This document shows, one piece after another, positions 35,462-45,117 of a stretch of DNA of 64,000 nt; the stretch's first letter is position 1; each line of letters opens with the position of its first letter. The notes beneath the pieces are model-generated. The model was not told the DNA's origin. It saw only the letters and a list, made by a program, of their open reading frames with translations, and made no database searches. Source of the DNA: Glaciihabitans sp. GTDB taxonomy: Bacteria > Actinomycetota > Actinomycetes > Actinomycetales > Microbacteriaceae. Both the position numbers and the translations under genes were made by a program. The DNA is taken from contig JAODMY010000110.1 in the NCBI GenBank assembly GCA_025465535.1, positions 19,335 through 83,334 on the forward strand, written 5' to 3'.

Positions 35462-36325
35462 GTCACCGACAAACTCCGTAGCCTCTTTCGGACGGACGAA
35501 TGCGGCATCCTGCTTAACGTATCCGCGCCAGTCCACAACGCCTGCGGCGGCAAACGCCGCGGCCACAAAATCTTCGACCGAATGAGCCTCGCCGGTCGCA
35601 ATGACGTAGTCGTCCGGTTCCGCTTCGGCAACCAGCTGCATGGCTGCGGCATAATCCGGCGCCCAGCCCCAGTCCCTGCGGGCATCGAGAGATCCGAGCA
35701 CGAGCTCGGTCTCGAGGCCGAGCGAGATGCGTGCGACCGTTCGGGTGATCTTTCTCGTGACGAAAGTCTCGGGGCGACGTGGCGACTCGTGGTTGTACAG
35801 GATGCACGAGGATGCCGCGAGGCCCATGGACCGGTATGACGCCACCAGATGGTGGCCATAGGCCTTCGCCGCGCCGTAGGGGTTAACCGGACGCACCGGC
35901 GTTTCCTCGTTCTGCGGCGATTCACTCGGCGACCCGAAGATCTCAGCGCTTGAGGCCTGCACGAAGGAAACACGCCGATCTTCGCGCCGCTGGACGCCGA
36001 GCGCCGCATCCAGCAGCACGGCAGGCGGAACCGCAGTGATCAGCGCGGTATCGAGTGGACGCTCCCACGACGCCGCAACGGAGCTGAGGCCACCGAGGTT
36101 GAAAACCGCATCCGGGGCGACCCGCGCGACCAGGTCGGCAAGACGCTCTCCATCGCCGAGGTCGCCCTCCAGAAGCTCGAGGCCCGGCGTGCGCTCCTCG
36201 AGCGCCTGCCTGGTCTCATCCCCGCCACGGACGAGCCCGACCACGCGATAGCCACGGGCGAGCAGAATGTCGGCCAGGTAGCTTCCGGTCTGGCCGGTGA
36301 TCCCGGTTACGAAGGCGGTAGGCAT
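35357..36325 (-). CDS. GDP-mannose 4,6-dehydratase-family enzyme
   Basis: A 322-aa NAD(P)-dependent sugar dehydratase/reductase. TGITGQTGSYLADILL is the nucleotide-binding motif; SSAEIFG and NPYGAAKAYGHH carry the active-site Ser, Glu, Tyr and Lys; YNHESPRRPETFVTRK is GMD-like. It lies 8 nt downstream of gmd in the same operon. A second dehydratase is redundant, so it may act as the GDP-4-keto-6-deoxymannose reductase giving D-rhamnose, or on a related sugar (inference). It overlaps the convergent GT2 gene by 105 nt. Confidence 0.8.
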   Translation of the reverse strand: MPTAFVTGITGQTGSYLADILLARGYRVVGLVRGGDETRQALEERTPGLELLEGDLGDGERLADLVARVAPDAVFNLGGLSSVAASWERPLDTALITAVPPAVLLDAALGVQRREDRRVSFVQASSAEIFGSPSESPQNEETPVRPVNPYGAAKAYGHHLVASYRSMGLAASSCILYNHESPRRPETFVTRKITRTVARISLGLETELVLGSLDARRDWGWAPDYAAAMQLVAEAEPDDYVIATGEAHSVEDFVAAAFAAAGVVDWRGYVKQDAAFVRPKEATEFVGDSSRLRARTGWAPTRAFEQIVAAMVENDLAIESTS

Positions 36326-36333
36326 CCTTCTAA

Positions 36334-37317
36334 TCAGACGCGATTGTTGGCAACGCGCTCGACGTCGGCATCGACCATCATCGTGACGAGCGAGGGGAAA
36401 TCGACCTCACGCTTCCAGCCGAGCTTCTCCTGGGCCTTCGACGCATCGCCGATCAGCAGGTCGACTTCGGCCGGCCGGAAGAACTGGGGGTCCTGGAAAA
36501 TGTGCTTCTCCCAGTCGGAGATACCGACATGGTTGAACGCGATTTCGAGATACTCGCGCACCGAGTGCGTCTCGTTGGTCGACACGACGTAGTCGTCAGC
36601 CTCGTCCTGCTGCAGCATCCGCCACATGGCGTCGACGTAGTCGCCCGCGAAACCCCAGTCGCGTTTCGCCTCGATGTTTCCGAGCGTGATGCGGTCCTGC
36701 AGGCCTGCCGCGATCTTCGCGACGGCGAGGCTGATCTTGCGGGTGACGAACTCCGGCCCACGCATCGGCGACTCGTGGTTGAAGAGGATGCCGCTGGAGG
36801 CGTGCATCCCGTAGGACTCGCGGTAGTTGATGGTCATGTAGTGCCCGAAGACCTTGGCGACGCCGTATGGCGAGCGGGGCCAGAGCAGCGTTGACTCCGA
36901 CTGCGGAACGTGCTGCACCTTGCCGAACATCTCGGAGCTCGAGGCCTGGTAGAAGCGCACAGAGTCCGGCTTGTCGCCCGCGTAGAGACGCACAGCCTCG
37001 AGGATGTTGAGCACGCCCTTGCCCGTGACGTCGCTGGTCAGGAACGCGTTCTCCCACGAGTATGCGACGAACGAAATCGCGCCGAGGTTGTACACCTCGT
37101 CCGGCTTCGAGGCGGCGAGCGCACGCATCAGGCTTGACACGTCGAGAAGGTCGCCCGTGAGGATCTTCACCTCGGGGAGGTGCTCGTGCAGGAACTCGAT
37201 CTTCGGGTTGTTCTGGCCGCGAACGAGACCGTAGACCTCATACCCCTTCGACAGAAGGAGTTTGCTGAGGTAGTAGCCGTCCTGCCCGGTGACACCGGTT
37301 ACCAGCGCGCGTTTCAT
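36334..37317 (-). CDS. gmd: GDP-mannose 4,6-dehydratase
   Basis: Converts GDP-D-mannose to GDP-4-keto-6-deoxy-D-mannose. Landmarks are MKRALVTGVTGQDGYYLSKLLL, YNLGAISFVAYSWE, SSSEMFGKVQ, SPYGVAKVFGHY (YxxxK), LFNHESPMRGPEFVTRKI and IEAKRDWGFAGDYVDAMW. All fit GMD. The ATG at 37317 is clearly the family start, so the ORF-track extension to 37503 is spurious. The 327-aa length is normal for this compact form. It is divergent from a GT4 gene across 169 bp carrying a CCCGCA-type site. Confidence 0.92.
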   Translation of the reverse strand: MKRALVTGVTGQDGYYLSKLLLSKGYEVYGLVRGQNNPKIEFLHEHLPEVKILTGDLLDVSSLMRALAASKPDEVYNLGAISFVAYSWENAFLTSDVTGKGVLNILEAVRLYAGDKPDSVRFYQASSSEMFGKVQHVPQSESTLLWPRSPYGVAKVFGHYMTINYRESYGMHASSGILFNHESPMRGPEFVTRKISLAVAKIAAGLQDRITLGNIEAKRDWGFAGDYVDAMWRMLQQDEADDYVVSTNETHSVREYLEIAFNHVGISDWEKHIFQDPQFFRPAEVDLLIGDASKAQEKLGWKREVDFPSLVTMMVDADVERVANNRV

Positions 37318-37372
37318 GAAAGTCCATTCCCGATTGCCTTGGCGAGTACTGCCATGCGAATACGTGGGCGAG

Positions 37373-37391
37373 CCCCGCAGGGTTCGCCGCA
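37373..37391. promoter_or_regulatory. CCCGCA-type direct-repeat site upstream of gmd
   Basis: CCCCGCAGGGTTCGCCGCA matches the site at 26163-26181 at 16 of 19 positions, with the two CCGCA boxes 12 bp apart in both. It is in the divergent region between gmd and a GT4 gene. A shared regulator binding as a direct-repeat dimer is plausible. Confidence 0.4.
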
Positions 37392-37486
37392 AACCACGGA
37401 GCAGTCTACCCGGCGCGCCAACGGGGGCCGCGACATAATGGTCTGATTGCTTGTCGCCAGCCGCTCGAAGCCGAAAGTCTAGAAGA

Positions 37487-38632
37487 GTGAATTCACTTCC
37501 CATCGTTCTTCTCGACGCGACCGCGATCCCGGCGGAGGTCGGCGGTGTCGGGCGCTATGTGGAGGAACTGCTCGCTCGCTATGACAGCGATGGCCGAATC
37601 GTGGTTGTTGCGCAGGCGGCATCGGTGGAACGCCTGAAGTCCATCGCACCGGGCGTCACGGTCGTCGCCGCTCCGGCCAGAATCTCCAGCCGCCCTCTTC
37701 GGATGCTGTGGGAGCAGTTCGCACTGCCCCGCCTGGCGAAGCGGCTGGGCGCCACGCTCATCCACTCTCCCCACTACACGATGCCGGTCTTCGCCGGCCT
37801 GCCGGTCGTCGTCACCCTGCACGATGCGACCTTCTTCTCCGACCCGGAAGTCCACAGCCGCGGCAAGCGCGTCTTCTTCCGCGCCTGGACGCGCTATTCA
37901 CTGAAGCACGCCGCCGCCATCATCGTGCCGAGCGCGGCGACACGGGATGAGCTGGCACGCTACCTGCCGGGCAGCACCGCCCGCGTCGTCGTCATCCATC
38001 ACGGCGTGGATCTCGACCAGTTCCACGTTCCGACGCCGGCCGAGCGGGGCGCCGCGGCCGAACTGGTCGGCGCCGCGCACTGGATAGCGTTCCTCGGCAC
38101 GCTCGAACCGCGCAAGAACGTCGGTTCGCTTGTGCGGGCGTTCGGCGACCTCGGCGACGAGGTCTTCGAGCGTTTCCCCGACCTGAGACTGGTGCTCGCC
38201 GGTGCGAAGGGATGGGATACCAGCCTCGCGAGCGCGATCGCCGACTCCCCGCGGGCGGACCGAATCGTGCAGGCGGGCTACGTGCCTCGTGAAGCCCTTA
38301 CGGGCATCCTCGGCGGCTCGGTGCTCGTCTGCTACCCGAGCCTCGGCGAAGGATTCGGACTGCCCGTGCTCGAAGCCATGGCCTGCGGAGCGAGCGTTCT
38401 CACCACCCGGCGGCTCGCCCTGCCGGAAGTCGGCGGCGATGCCGCGCGGTATTCTGAGCCAGACGAAAAGTCGCTCGCGGCCGCGATCACGGCGCTGGCG
38501 CTCGATGAGAATGAGCGCAGGACGCTGCCAGTGCTCGCACGCGAACGCGCGGAGACGTTTAGTTGGAACGCAACCGCCGACGCCCACGCCGAGGTCTTCG
38601 CTTCCGTCGCTATGAGGGACACGAAACGATGA
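37487..38632 (+). CDS. Family 4 glycosyltransferase
   Basis: A 381-aa GT-B glycosyltransferase. The N-domain carries GGVGRYVEELLARYD and LIHSPHYTMPVFAGLPVVVTLHDATFF; the C-domain has FLGTLEPRKNVGSLVRAF and the sugar-nucleotide motif PSLGEGFGLPVLEAMACG with the EX7E pair. Probably transfers mannose or rhamnose to a growing lipid-linked glycan. The start is GTG 37487 or the upstream TTG 37451; the former matches the usual family N-terminus. It overlaps the following GT2 gene by ATGA. Confidence 0.87.
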   Translation: MNSLPIVLLDATAIPAEVGGVGRYVEELLARYDSDGRIVVVAQAASVERLKSIAPGVTVVAAPARISSRPLRMLWEQFALPRLAKRLGATLIHSPHYTMPVFAGLPVVVTLHDATFFSDPEVHSRGKRVFFRAWTRYSLKHAAAIIVPSAATRDELARYLPGSTARVVVIHHGVDLDQFHVPTPAERGAAAELVGAAHWIAFLGTLEPRKNVGSLVRAFGDLGDEVFERFPDLRLVLAGAKGWDTSLASAIADSPRADRIVQAGYVPREALTGILGGSVLVCYPSLGEGFGLPVLEAMACGASVLTTRRLALPEVGGDAARYSEPDEKSLAAAITALALDENERRTLPVLARERAETFSWNATADAHAEVFASVAMRDTKR

Positions 38633-39570
38633 CAAGGACTCCCGCCAGGCGCGCGACCGAACCGTCCTACGGCGACGGTCTCGCAATCATCACCGTTACC
38701 TACTCGCCGGGCGAATCCATCAACGCGATGCTCGCGTCTATCCCGTCGGCCACGAAGTCCAATCCGACCGTCATCCTCTCCGACAACGGATCCACGGATG
38801 GCTCGGTCGAGGCAGCCGTCGAGAAGTTCCCGTTCGCGAAACTGCACCGCAACCCGGGCAACCCCGGCTATGGCGGCGCGATCAACTCCGCCGTCGCCGA
38901 CCTCGACGACAACATCGGCTGGATCCTCGTCGTGAACCCGGATACGGAGTTCGGCGAAGGGTCTGTCGACACGCTGCTCGCCGTTGCGAAGTCCGATGCG
39001 GCCATCGGGTCGGTCGGCCCCCTCATCGTCTCTGAGGATGGCGTGCCGTATCCGTCCGCTCGAGCGCTCCCGTCGTTCCGCACCGGCGTCATCCACGCAC
39101 TGTTCTCTGGCGTCTGGCCGAATAACCCGTGGAGCCGTGCGTACCGCCAGGATGCGGTGATCGAGCAGGGCAAGCAGGTTCCGACCGGCTGGCTGTCCGG
39201 CGCCTGCGTGCTTGTGCGCCGCGTCGCCTTCAACCAGGTCGGCGGTTTTGACGCTCGCTACTTCATGTATTTCGAGGATGTCGACCTCGGCAAGTCGCTC
39301 GGCGAAGCGGGCTGGAGCAACATCTACGCCCCATCGGCGCGCATCATGCACATCGGCGGGACGACCGCGGCGAAGTTCCCGGTGCGCACCCTCACCGCCC
39401 ACCACGACAGCGCCTACCGCTATATCGCGAAGAAGCATCCGGAGTGGTGGCTGTTCCCGGTGCGGGTCGCGATCTGGACGGGACTGAAGGTGCGCCAGTG
39501 GTCGATCCTTCGCAAAGCACGCCGCTTGGATGCCGCCAACAGCGGCCGCTCCGACCGAACTGGTGGGTGA
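38629..39570 (+). CDS. Family 2 glycosyltransferase (rhamnosyltransferase-like)
   Basis: A 313-aa GT-A enzyme. Landmarks are LAIITVTYSPGESI, SDNGSTDGS, VVNPDTEFG (metal DxD-equivalent), WLSGACVLVRR and MYFEDVDLGKSLGEAGW. The pattern resembles WbbL-like dTDP-rhamnosyl transferases. The nearby rfb genes supply the donor (inference). The ATG at 38629 overlaps the preceding stop; the ORF-track start at 38563 is a shadow. It is cotranscribed with the GT4 and the flippase-like gene. Confidence 0.87.
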   Translation: MTRTPARRATEPSYGDGLAIITVTYSPGESINAMLASIPSATKSNPTVILSDNGSTDGSVEAAVEKFPFAKLHRNPGNPGYGGAINSAVADLDDNIGWILVVNPDTEFGEGSVDTLLAVAKSDAAIGSVGPLIVSEDGVPYPSARALPSFRTGVIHALFSGVWPNNPWSRAYRQDAVIEQGKQVPTGWLSGACVLVRRVAFNQVGGFDARYFMYFEDVDLGKSLGEAGWSNIYAPSARIMHIGGTTAAKFPVRTLTAHHDSAYRYIAKKHPEWWLFPVRVAIWTGLKVRQWSILRKARRLDAANSGRSDRTGG

Positions 39571-39589
39571 CCTCCGCTACTATTCGTCG

Positions 39590-40543
39590 GTGACCGATTC
39601 CACAAGGGGTGCCTTTCTCGCGAAGCTTCGGGGAGTCGGCGAGCGCATCAGCGGGTCACGAATCGTGCAATTCGCGCTTCGCCACAAGAAGGCGATCGCG
39701 ATTGTGGTGCTCGTCGCGTTCTTCGTTCTCGTCGGCGTTTACATCGCCGTCGATCCGAGCATTTTCCTTCGCGCCGTCTCGATCGGGTGGAAGAACATCG
39801 TCCTGCTCGTCGTGCTCTACTGCGGCATCATCTGCACGAACTTCGGCATCCTCCTGGCTACGGTCCGGTTGTGCGGCGCGAAACTCGGCGCCCGCGAAGC
39901 ACTGCTCCTGATCATCTACTCGACGGTCGCCAACTTCTTCGGCCCGCTGCAGAGCGGACCCGGCGTGCGAGCCGCCTACCTCAAGACGCGGATCGGGCTT
40001 CGGTTCCGCGACTTCACGGTCGCGACGCTCTTCTACTACGCGGCGTTCGGCGCATTCAACCTCGGCCTGCTCTTCCTTGTTATTGCGCCGTGGCTCTCCG
40101 CCCTCGCCGTCATCGCGGTCATCGCGGTCATCGTGTTCGTCTGGCGCAAATACAAGCTCGGCAAGCGCGCGCGCTCGCTTTGGGTGATCGCGGCAGTGAC
40201 GCTCGTGCAGGTCGTAGCAATGAGCACGATCTTTTTCGTCGAGTTGAACGCCGTGAGCTCGTCGTTCGTCTCGTTTGTGCGCGCGCTGATCTACGGCGGG
40301 AGCGCAAACCTTTCGCTCTTCGTCTCGATCACGCCAGGGGGAATCGGGTTCCGGGAGGCGTTCCTCCTGTTCGCCCGCGGCCTGCACCACGTGCCGGTCG
40401 ACACCATCGCATCCGCCGGTATCGTCGACCGCGCGTTCTACGTGCTGTTCCTCGCCGCGCTACTGGTCTTTTCGAGCCTGCTCCACCTGCGCGGCCGGTT
40501 CGTCAAAAACGAGGCCGAGACGGTCAGCGACGACGTCGCCTGA
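39590..40543 (+). CDS. Flippase-like (UPF0104 / MprF N-terminal-like) membrane protein
   Basis: A 317-aa protein with about eight TM helices, of the lysylphosphatidylglycerol synthase transmembrane/flippase-like family. Characteristic segments are YSTVANFFGPLQSGPGVRAAYLK and LFVSITPGGIGFREAFLL. It may move lipid-linked glycans or help export. The start is uncertain: GTG 39590, or GTG 39563 overlapping the previous gene. The last 84 nt overlap the convergent glycosyltransferase gene. Confidence 0.75.
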   Translation: MTDSTRGAFLAKLRGVGERISGSRIVQFALRHKKAIAIVVLVAFFVLVGVYIAVDPSIFLRAVSIGWKNIVLLVVLYCGIICTNFGILLATVRLCGAKLGAREALLLIIYSTVANFFGPLQSGPGVRAAYLKTRIGLRFRDFTVATLFYYAAFGAFNLGLLFLVIAPWLSALAVIAVIAVIVFVWRKYKLGKRARSLWVIAAVTLVQVVAMSTIFFVELNAVSSSFVSFVRALIYGGSANLSLFVSITPGGIGFREAFLLFARGLHHVPVDTIASAGIVDRAFYVLFLAALLVFSSLLHLRGRFVKNEAETVSDDVA

Positions 40544-41560
40544 GAATTCGCGCTCGTAGAGGGCGCGGCCAGCACGCCCGATCTCCGGCAACTTCGACTT
40601 GTTGTCCGCGGCCCAGCGGAACACGTCCGCAAGCGCCGCCTCGCTGCCTCGCTCGACGAGGAGGCTGTCGACACGATTGGCGAAGACGCCCGTCTCGCGA
40701 TTGATACCGATGACCGTTGGCACCCCGCTGCCGAGAAACTGGTAGGTCTTGCCCGTGATCACGAACTGGGACTGCACGGTGTCGCCGAACGGTCCGCCGA
40801 GCATGAGATCGCAGCTGTCGATGAGGGTGGGCAGCTTGGAGTACGGCACCCAGGATTCGTACTCGATCCTCGCGCCGCGGGCGCGCGCGTCCTCAACCTG
40901 GACGCGTGTCGCATCCGTTCCACCGACCAGTACGAGCGAGACGTCCGGCCGGTCTTTCATAAGAACGGCGGCCTCGAGGACGACCGGCAGGCCGTGCAGC
41001 GGCAGCATCGAGCCGTAATACAGGATGCGGAGCCCCGGCCGATCCGGATGTGCGCCCCCCGGAATGAATGTCTCGTCGTCGCTTCCCACCGGGACAGGAT
41101 GGAACATCGAACGCTCGAGATCCATGAGCTCGGCCGAATAGTCCGCGTGGGACACCGTGTCGGTCAGGACCCCGGCCGCGCGCTTCATGAGGCGGCGAAA
41201 AATCGAGCGCAGGAGCTTCGCACGCAGCGACTTCGGCGAGAACTTGTGGTGCTCGTACACGAACCATTCGACGGGATTGATGAACTCGTCGTAGTAGACG
41301 GGGCGACCGCCTGCGAGCGCGAGGACGACCGGGAGGATCTCGTAGCCTCGGAAGGTCACGAGATATGCATCCGGTCGGCGCTTACTCCTGAGCGCCAGCA
41401 GCTGCCGCGTGACCTGCAGGTACCGCGCGACACCGCTCGAACGGTTCTTCACGACCACGACGTTGTCGAAACTCTTCGCTGCCGCCTTCCGGAGCGCGAT
41501 GGCACGCACGTAGTCAGGCTGGCGATAGCAGGTGACGACCGCGATGGTGCGCCCGGTCAT
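40460..41560 (-). CDS. Glycosyltransferase (GT-B, family 4/1-like)
   Basis: A 366-aa glycosyltransferase. The N-domain reads [24 protein letters not shown]; the C-domain has [26 protein letters not shown] and [16 protein letters not shown], fitting a GT-B fold with a less canonical EX7E region. The ORF-track start 41782 is a shadow; the ATG at 41560 overlaps the rfbA stop by ATGA. Thus rfbC-rfbA-GT is one operon, and dTDP-rhamnose is a likely donor (inference). It overlaps the convergent flippase-like gene by 84 nt. Confidence 0.8.
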   Translation of the reverse strand: MTGRTIAVVTCYRQPDYVRAIALRKAAAKSFDNVVVVKNRSSGVARYLQVTRQLLALRSKRRPDAYLVTFRGYEILPVVLALAGGRPVYYDEFINPVEWFVYEHHKFSPKSLRAKLLRSIFRRLMKRAAGVLTDTVSHADYSAELMDLERSMFHPVPVGSDDETFIPGGAHPDRPGLRILYYGSMLPLHGLPVVLEAAVLMKDRPDVSLVLVGGTDATRVQVEDARARGARIEYESWVPYSKLPTLIDSCDLMLGGPFGDTVQSQFVITGKTYQFLGSGVPTVIGINRETGVFANRVDSLLVERGSEAALADVFRWAADNKSKLPEIGRAGRALYEREFSGDVVADRLGLVFDEPAAQVEQARKDQ

Positions 41561-42438
41561 GCTCTGGGTGTACCAGCCTGCGCGATAAGACCAAGCAGGT
41601 AACCGCCGTAGCCGCTCTTGATGAGCGGGCGCGCAAGCTCCGCGAGTTGGGCGTCGGAGATCCAGCCCGCGCGCCACGCGACTTCCTCGATGCAGCCGAT
41701 CTTGAAGCCCTGCCGGTCTTCGATCACGCGCACGTACTCTGAGGCCTGCATCATCGACTGGAACGTGCCTGTGTCGAGCCACGCTGTGCCGCGGTCGAGG
41801 ATCTCGACCCTGAGTGCGCGCTTCGCGAGGTATCGCTCGTTGACGGCCGAGATCTCGAGCTCGCCGCGCTCGCTCGGCGTGATCGATTTCGCGACCTCGA
41901 TCACCGAGTTGTCGTAGAAGTAGAGGCCGGGTACCGCGTAGTTGCTCTTCGGCTGCGCCGGCTTCTCCTCGATCGAGACGGCGGTCATGTTCTCGTCGAA
42001 CTCCACGACCCCGTACGCCGCCGGGTCGGCCACCTGGTAGGCGAAGATCAGGCCGCCCTCGATCTCACCGCGGTGGGAGAGCGACGGCGCAAGGCCAGCA
42101 CCGTGAAAGATGTTATCGCCGAGCACCAGCGCTACCGACTCGTCGCCGATGAACTCCTCGCCGATGATGAAGGCCTGCGCGAGTCCGTCGGGAGAGGGCT
42201 GCACGGCGTATTCGATGCGCATCCCGAGGCTGCTGCCGTCGCCGAGCAACGCACGGAATTGCGCGTTGTATTCCGGCGTCGTGATGACCAGCACCTCTGT
42301 GATGCCCGCCATCATGAGTGTCGACAGCGGGTAGTAGATCATCGGCTTGTCGAAGATCGGCATCAGTTGCTTCGAGATGCCCTTGGTGATCGGCCAGAGG
42401 CGCGTACCGCTGCCGCCCGCCAGGATGATGCCGCGCAT
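41557..42438 (-). CDS. rfbA: Glucose-1-phosphate thymidylyltransferase
   Basis: First enzyme of dTDP-L-rhamnose synthesis. The signature [42 protein letters not shown] is diagnostic, followed by [10 protein letters not shown] and the AWLDTGTF segment. At 293 aa it is normal. It shares one base with the rfbC stop and overlaps the GT gene by ATGA, in operon order rfbC-rfbA-GT. Confidence 0.96.
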   Translation of the reverse strand: MRGIILAGGSGTRLWPITKGISKQLMPIFDKPMIYYPLSTLMMAGITEVLVITTPEYNAQFRALLGDGSSLGMRIEYAVQPSPDGLAQAFIIGEEFIGDESVALVLGDNIFHGAGLAPSLSHRGEIEGGLIFAYQVADPAAYGVVEFDENMTAVSIEEKPAQPKSNYAVPGLYFYDNSVIEVAKSITPSERGELEISAVNERYLAKRALRVEILDRGTAWLDTGTFQSMMQASEYVRVIEDRQGFKIGCIEEVAWRAGWISDAQLAELARPLIKSGYGGYLLGLIAQAGTPRA

Positions 42439-43070
42439 CAGCCCGCCACGGACCCGGATGCCTGGAACGCGGCATCCAACTCTGCATAGTACGAACGAAG
42501 GTCATCCCAGCGCGGAAGGGCGCCGAGTGCCTCCGCCTCGGCTAGCGTCGGCGCGCTGGCGTCAGCCGGCGAGAGAATGGGCTTGCCCGCCTCGGCAGGG
42601 AACACCAGCTCCAGCTGCGGGTCGAACAGGCTCACGCCGTGCTCGCGAGGTTTGTTGTAGACGTCGGTCGTGAAATAGCTGACCGTGGTGTTGTCTGCGA
42701 GGGACAAGAAAGCGTGGCCGAGACCCTCCGCAACGTAGACGGCTCGACGGTCCACGTCATCGAGAAGAACGGATTCCCACCTGCCAAAGGTCGGAGAACC
42801 GAGGCGGATATCGACGACGTAGTCGATCACGGCGCCGTGCGCGACCGTCACGTATTTGGCCTGGCCACGCGGGACGTCCGCGTAATGGATGCCACGGGCC
42901 ACGCCTTTGTGCGAGACGGAGATGTTTCCCTGCCGCAGGTCGACCGGGTGCCCCACGATCTCCGCGAGCTTGTCGAAGCGGTACGACTCGAGGAAGACGC
43001 CCCGGTCATCGCCGAACTGCTTCGGCGTTATCTCGTAGGCGTCTGGTATTCCAAGCTCGCGAATCTGCAC
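42438..43070 (-). CDS. rfbC: dTDP-4-dehydrorhamnose 3,5-epimerase
   Basis: Third enzyme of dTDP-rhamnose synthesis. Landmarks are [43 protein letters not shown] (catalytic His), [15 protein letters not shown] and [12 protein letters not shown]. The ORF runs to ATG 43106, but the GTG at 43070 gives the family-typical start (M)[15 protein letters not shown] and is preferred (210 aa). It is divergent from rfbB across about 120 bp. Confidence 0.93.
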   Translation of the reverse strand: MQIRELGIPDAYEITPKQFGDDRGVFLESYRFDKLAEIVGHPVDLRQGNISVSHKGVARGIHYADVPRGQAKYVTVAHGAVIDYVVDIRLGSPTFGRWESVLLDDVDRRAVYVAEGLGHAFLSLADNTTVSYFTTDVYNKPREHGVSLFDPQLELVFPAEAGKPILSPADASAPTLAEAEALGALPRWDDLRSYYAELDAAFQASGSVAG

Positions 43071-43189
43071 GAAAGCAGAGTCTAGCAAGCGGGTATTGGC
43101 CGCCATGCGGGCCCGCTGCCGCGCAAATTGGCCCGCCCGCTAGGATGATGCAGTCCTGAATATCGATGAGCGCTTAAGGAATCCGGTAG

Positions 43190-44176
43190 TTGAGAATATT
43201 GGTCACCGGCGGCGCCGGGTTCATCGGATCGAACTTCGTTCGCCGGGTCCTCACCGACACGTATGAGGGTCTTGAGGGCGCAGAGGTCACCGTCCTCGAC
43301 GCGCTCACCTATTCCGGCAACCTGGCGAACCTCGCGCCGGTCGCCACGTCCGCTCGCTACGCCTTCGTGCACGGCGACATCCGTGATGCCGAGCTGCTCG
43401 ACCACGTGCTCCCCGGGGTCGATGCCATCGTGCACTTCGCGGCCGAGTCACACGTCGACCGCTCCGTGCGTGACGCGGCTCCGTTCATCTCGACCAACGT
43501 CGGCGGAACGCAGCAGCTGCTCGACGCGGCGGTGCGCCACCAAATCGAGCGATTCGTGCACGTCTCGACCGACGAGGTGTACGGGTCGATCGAGACCGGT
43601 TCGTGGCGAGAAGACCACATCCTCGAACCGAACTCCCCGTACGCGGCGTCCAAGGCCTCGAGCGACCTGCTCGCCCGCGCCTGGCACCGCACGCACGGGC
43701 TCAACATCTCGGTAACGCGCTGCTCCAACAACTACGGCACGTACCACTTCCCCGAAAAGCTCATCCCGCTGTTCGTGACCAACCTGCTCGACGGGCTGCC
43801 TGTTCCGCTCTACGGCGACGGCGAGAACGTGCGCGACTGGCTGCACGTCGATGACCACTGTCGCGGCATCGCGATGGTGCTGACCCGCGGTGCGGCGGGT
43901 GAGATCTACAACATCGGCGGCGGCACAGAACTCACCAACCGACAGCTCACCGAACTGCTCCTCGAGGCCACGAGCCGCGACTGGTCCTTCGTCACCCAGG
44001 TCGAAGATCGCAAGGGCCACGACCGCAGGTACAGCGTCGACATCGGCAAGATCTCGTCCACTCTCGGATACCAGCCGCAGGTGGATTTCACCGCGGGCCT
44101 CGCCGACGTCGTCGCCTGGTACCGCGATAACCGCGCGTGGTGGGAACCGCTCAAGCAGCGCGCCGGGCTCGTCTAG
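43190..44176 (+). CDS. rfbB: dTDP-glucose 4,6-dehydratase
   Basis: Second enzyme of dTDP-rhamnose synthesis. RILVTGGAGFIGSNFVRRVL binds NAD, VSTDEVYGSIETG and SPYAASKASSDLLARAWHRT (YxxxK) form the active site, and CSNNYGTYHFPEKLIPL is diagnostic. The start is a TTG (43190) with AAGGA about 10 nt upstream, an uncommon codon but giving the exact family N-terminus. 328 aa. It is followed at 2 nt by rfbD. Confidence 0.95.
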   Translation: MRILVTGGAGFIGSNFVRRVLTDTYEGLEGAEVTVLDALTYSGNLANLAPVATSARYAFVHGDIRDAELLDHVLPGVDAIVHFAAESHVDRSVRDAAPFISTNVGGTQQLLDAAVRHQIERFVHVSTDEVYGSIETGSWREDHILEPNSPYAASKASSDLLARAWHRTHGLNISVTRCSNNYGTYHFPEKLIPLFVTNLLDGLPVPLYGDGENVRDWLHVDDHCRGIAMVLTRGAAGEIYNIGGGTELTNRQLTELLLEATSRDWSFVTQVEDRKGHDRRYSVDIGKISSTLGYQPQVDFTAGLADVVAWYRDNRAWWEPLKQRAGLV

Positions 44177-44178
44177 CC

Positions 44179-45021
44179 ATGCGCTGGCTGGTGACCGGTG
44201 GTACCGGCATGCTCGCGCAAGACCTGCGACGTGAACTTGCGGGCCAGGATGCGACCTTCCTCGGCCACGCCGAGCTGGATGTGACCGACCTCGAGTCGGT
44301 CATCGCCGCCGTCAAGGACCACGATGTCGTCGTAAACGCCGCCGCGTACACGCGGGTGGACGACGCGGAAACGGATGTCGAAACCGCTACCGCAGTGAAC
44401 GCGACAGGCGCGGAAAACCTGGCCATCGCGGCCGAGCGCTTCGCGGCGAAACTCATCCAGGTCTCGACGGATTATGTCTTCGACGGCACCGCGACGACTC
44501 CATACCCGGAAGACGCACCGGTTAGCCCGGTATCGGTCTACGGCCGGACGAAGGCCGAAGGCGAGCGCCTCGCTCTCGCGGCGCATCCGACCGGCACTCT
44601 CGTTCTTCGCACGGCCTGGCTGTACGGGGCTGGCGGCGACAACTTCGTCGCTGCGATGCTGCGCCTCGCCGGCAGGCTCGACACCGTACCCGTGCTCACC
44701 GACCAGCTCGGGCAACCGACCTGGACGGTCGATCTTGCGCGCCAGATCGTCACAGCAGTCGATGCGGATGTCGCCCCCGGCATCTACCACGCGACCAACT
44801 CCGGCAGCACAAGTCGCTTCGATTTCGCCCGTGAGATCTACCAGCTCGCGGGGCTTGACCCTGACCGGATCGTGCCAGCGGAGGGCGACCAGTTCAAGCG
44901 CCCGGCGCCGCGGCCCGCATACTCGGTCCTCGGCCATGTCGCCTGGGGCGGCACAAACGTCGCTCCGATGCGACCCTGGGAGGAAGCCCTCGCGGCGGCC
45001 AGGGCTGCTGGCGCGTTCTGA
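44179..45021 (+). CDS. rfbD: dTDP-4-dehydrorhamnose reductase
   Basis: Last enzyme of dTDP-L-rhamnose synthesis. MRWLVTGGTGMLAQDLRREL, VVNAAAYTRVDDAE, VSTDYVFDG, VYGRTKAEGE (YxxxK) and FKRPAPRPAYSVL are typical. The ATG at 44179 follows rfbB directly; the ORF-track start at 44137 is a shadow. 280 aa. With rfbA, rfbB and rfbC it makes the pathway complete in one locus. Confidence 0.95.
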   Translation: MRWLVTGGTGMLAQDLRRELAGQDATFLGHAELDVTDLESVIAAVKDHDVVVNAAAYTRVDDAETDVETATAVNATGAENLAIAAERFAAKLIQVSTDYVFDGTATTPYPEDAPVSPVSVYGRTKAEGERLALAAHPTGTLVLRTAWLYGAGGDNFVAAMLRLAGRLDTVPVLTDQLGQPTWTVDLARQIVTAVDADVAPGIYHATNSGSTSRFDFAREIYQLAGLDPDRIVPAEGDQFKRPAPRPAYSVLGHVAWGGTNVAPMRPWEEALAAARAAGAF

Positions 45022-45117
45022 ACGTGACTTGACGCTCGCGGCAGAGCCTCATCGACGGGCTGGTAAAATCGAGTCGCCCTCGCCGGAGGGTGCCGCGTTC
45101 GACCTGTAAGGGAACCC

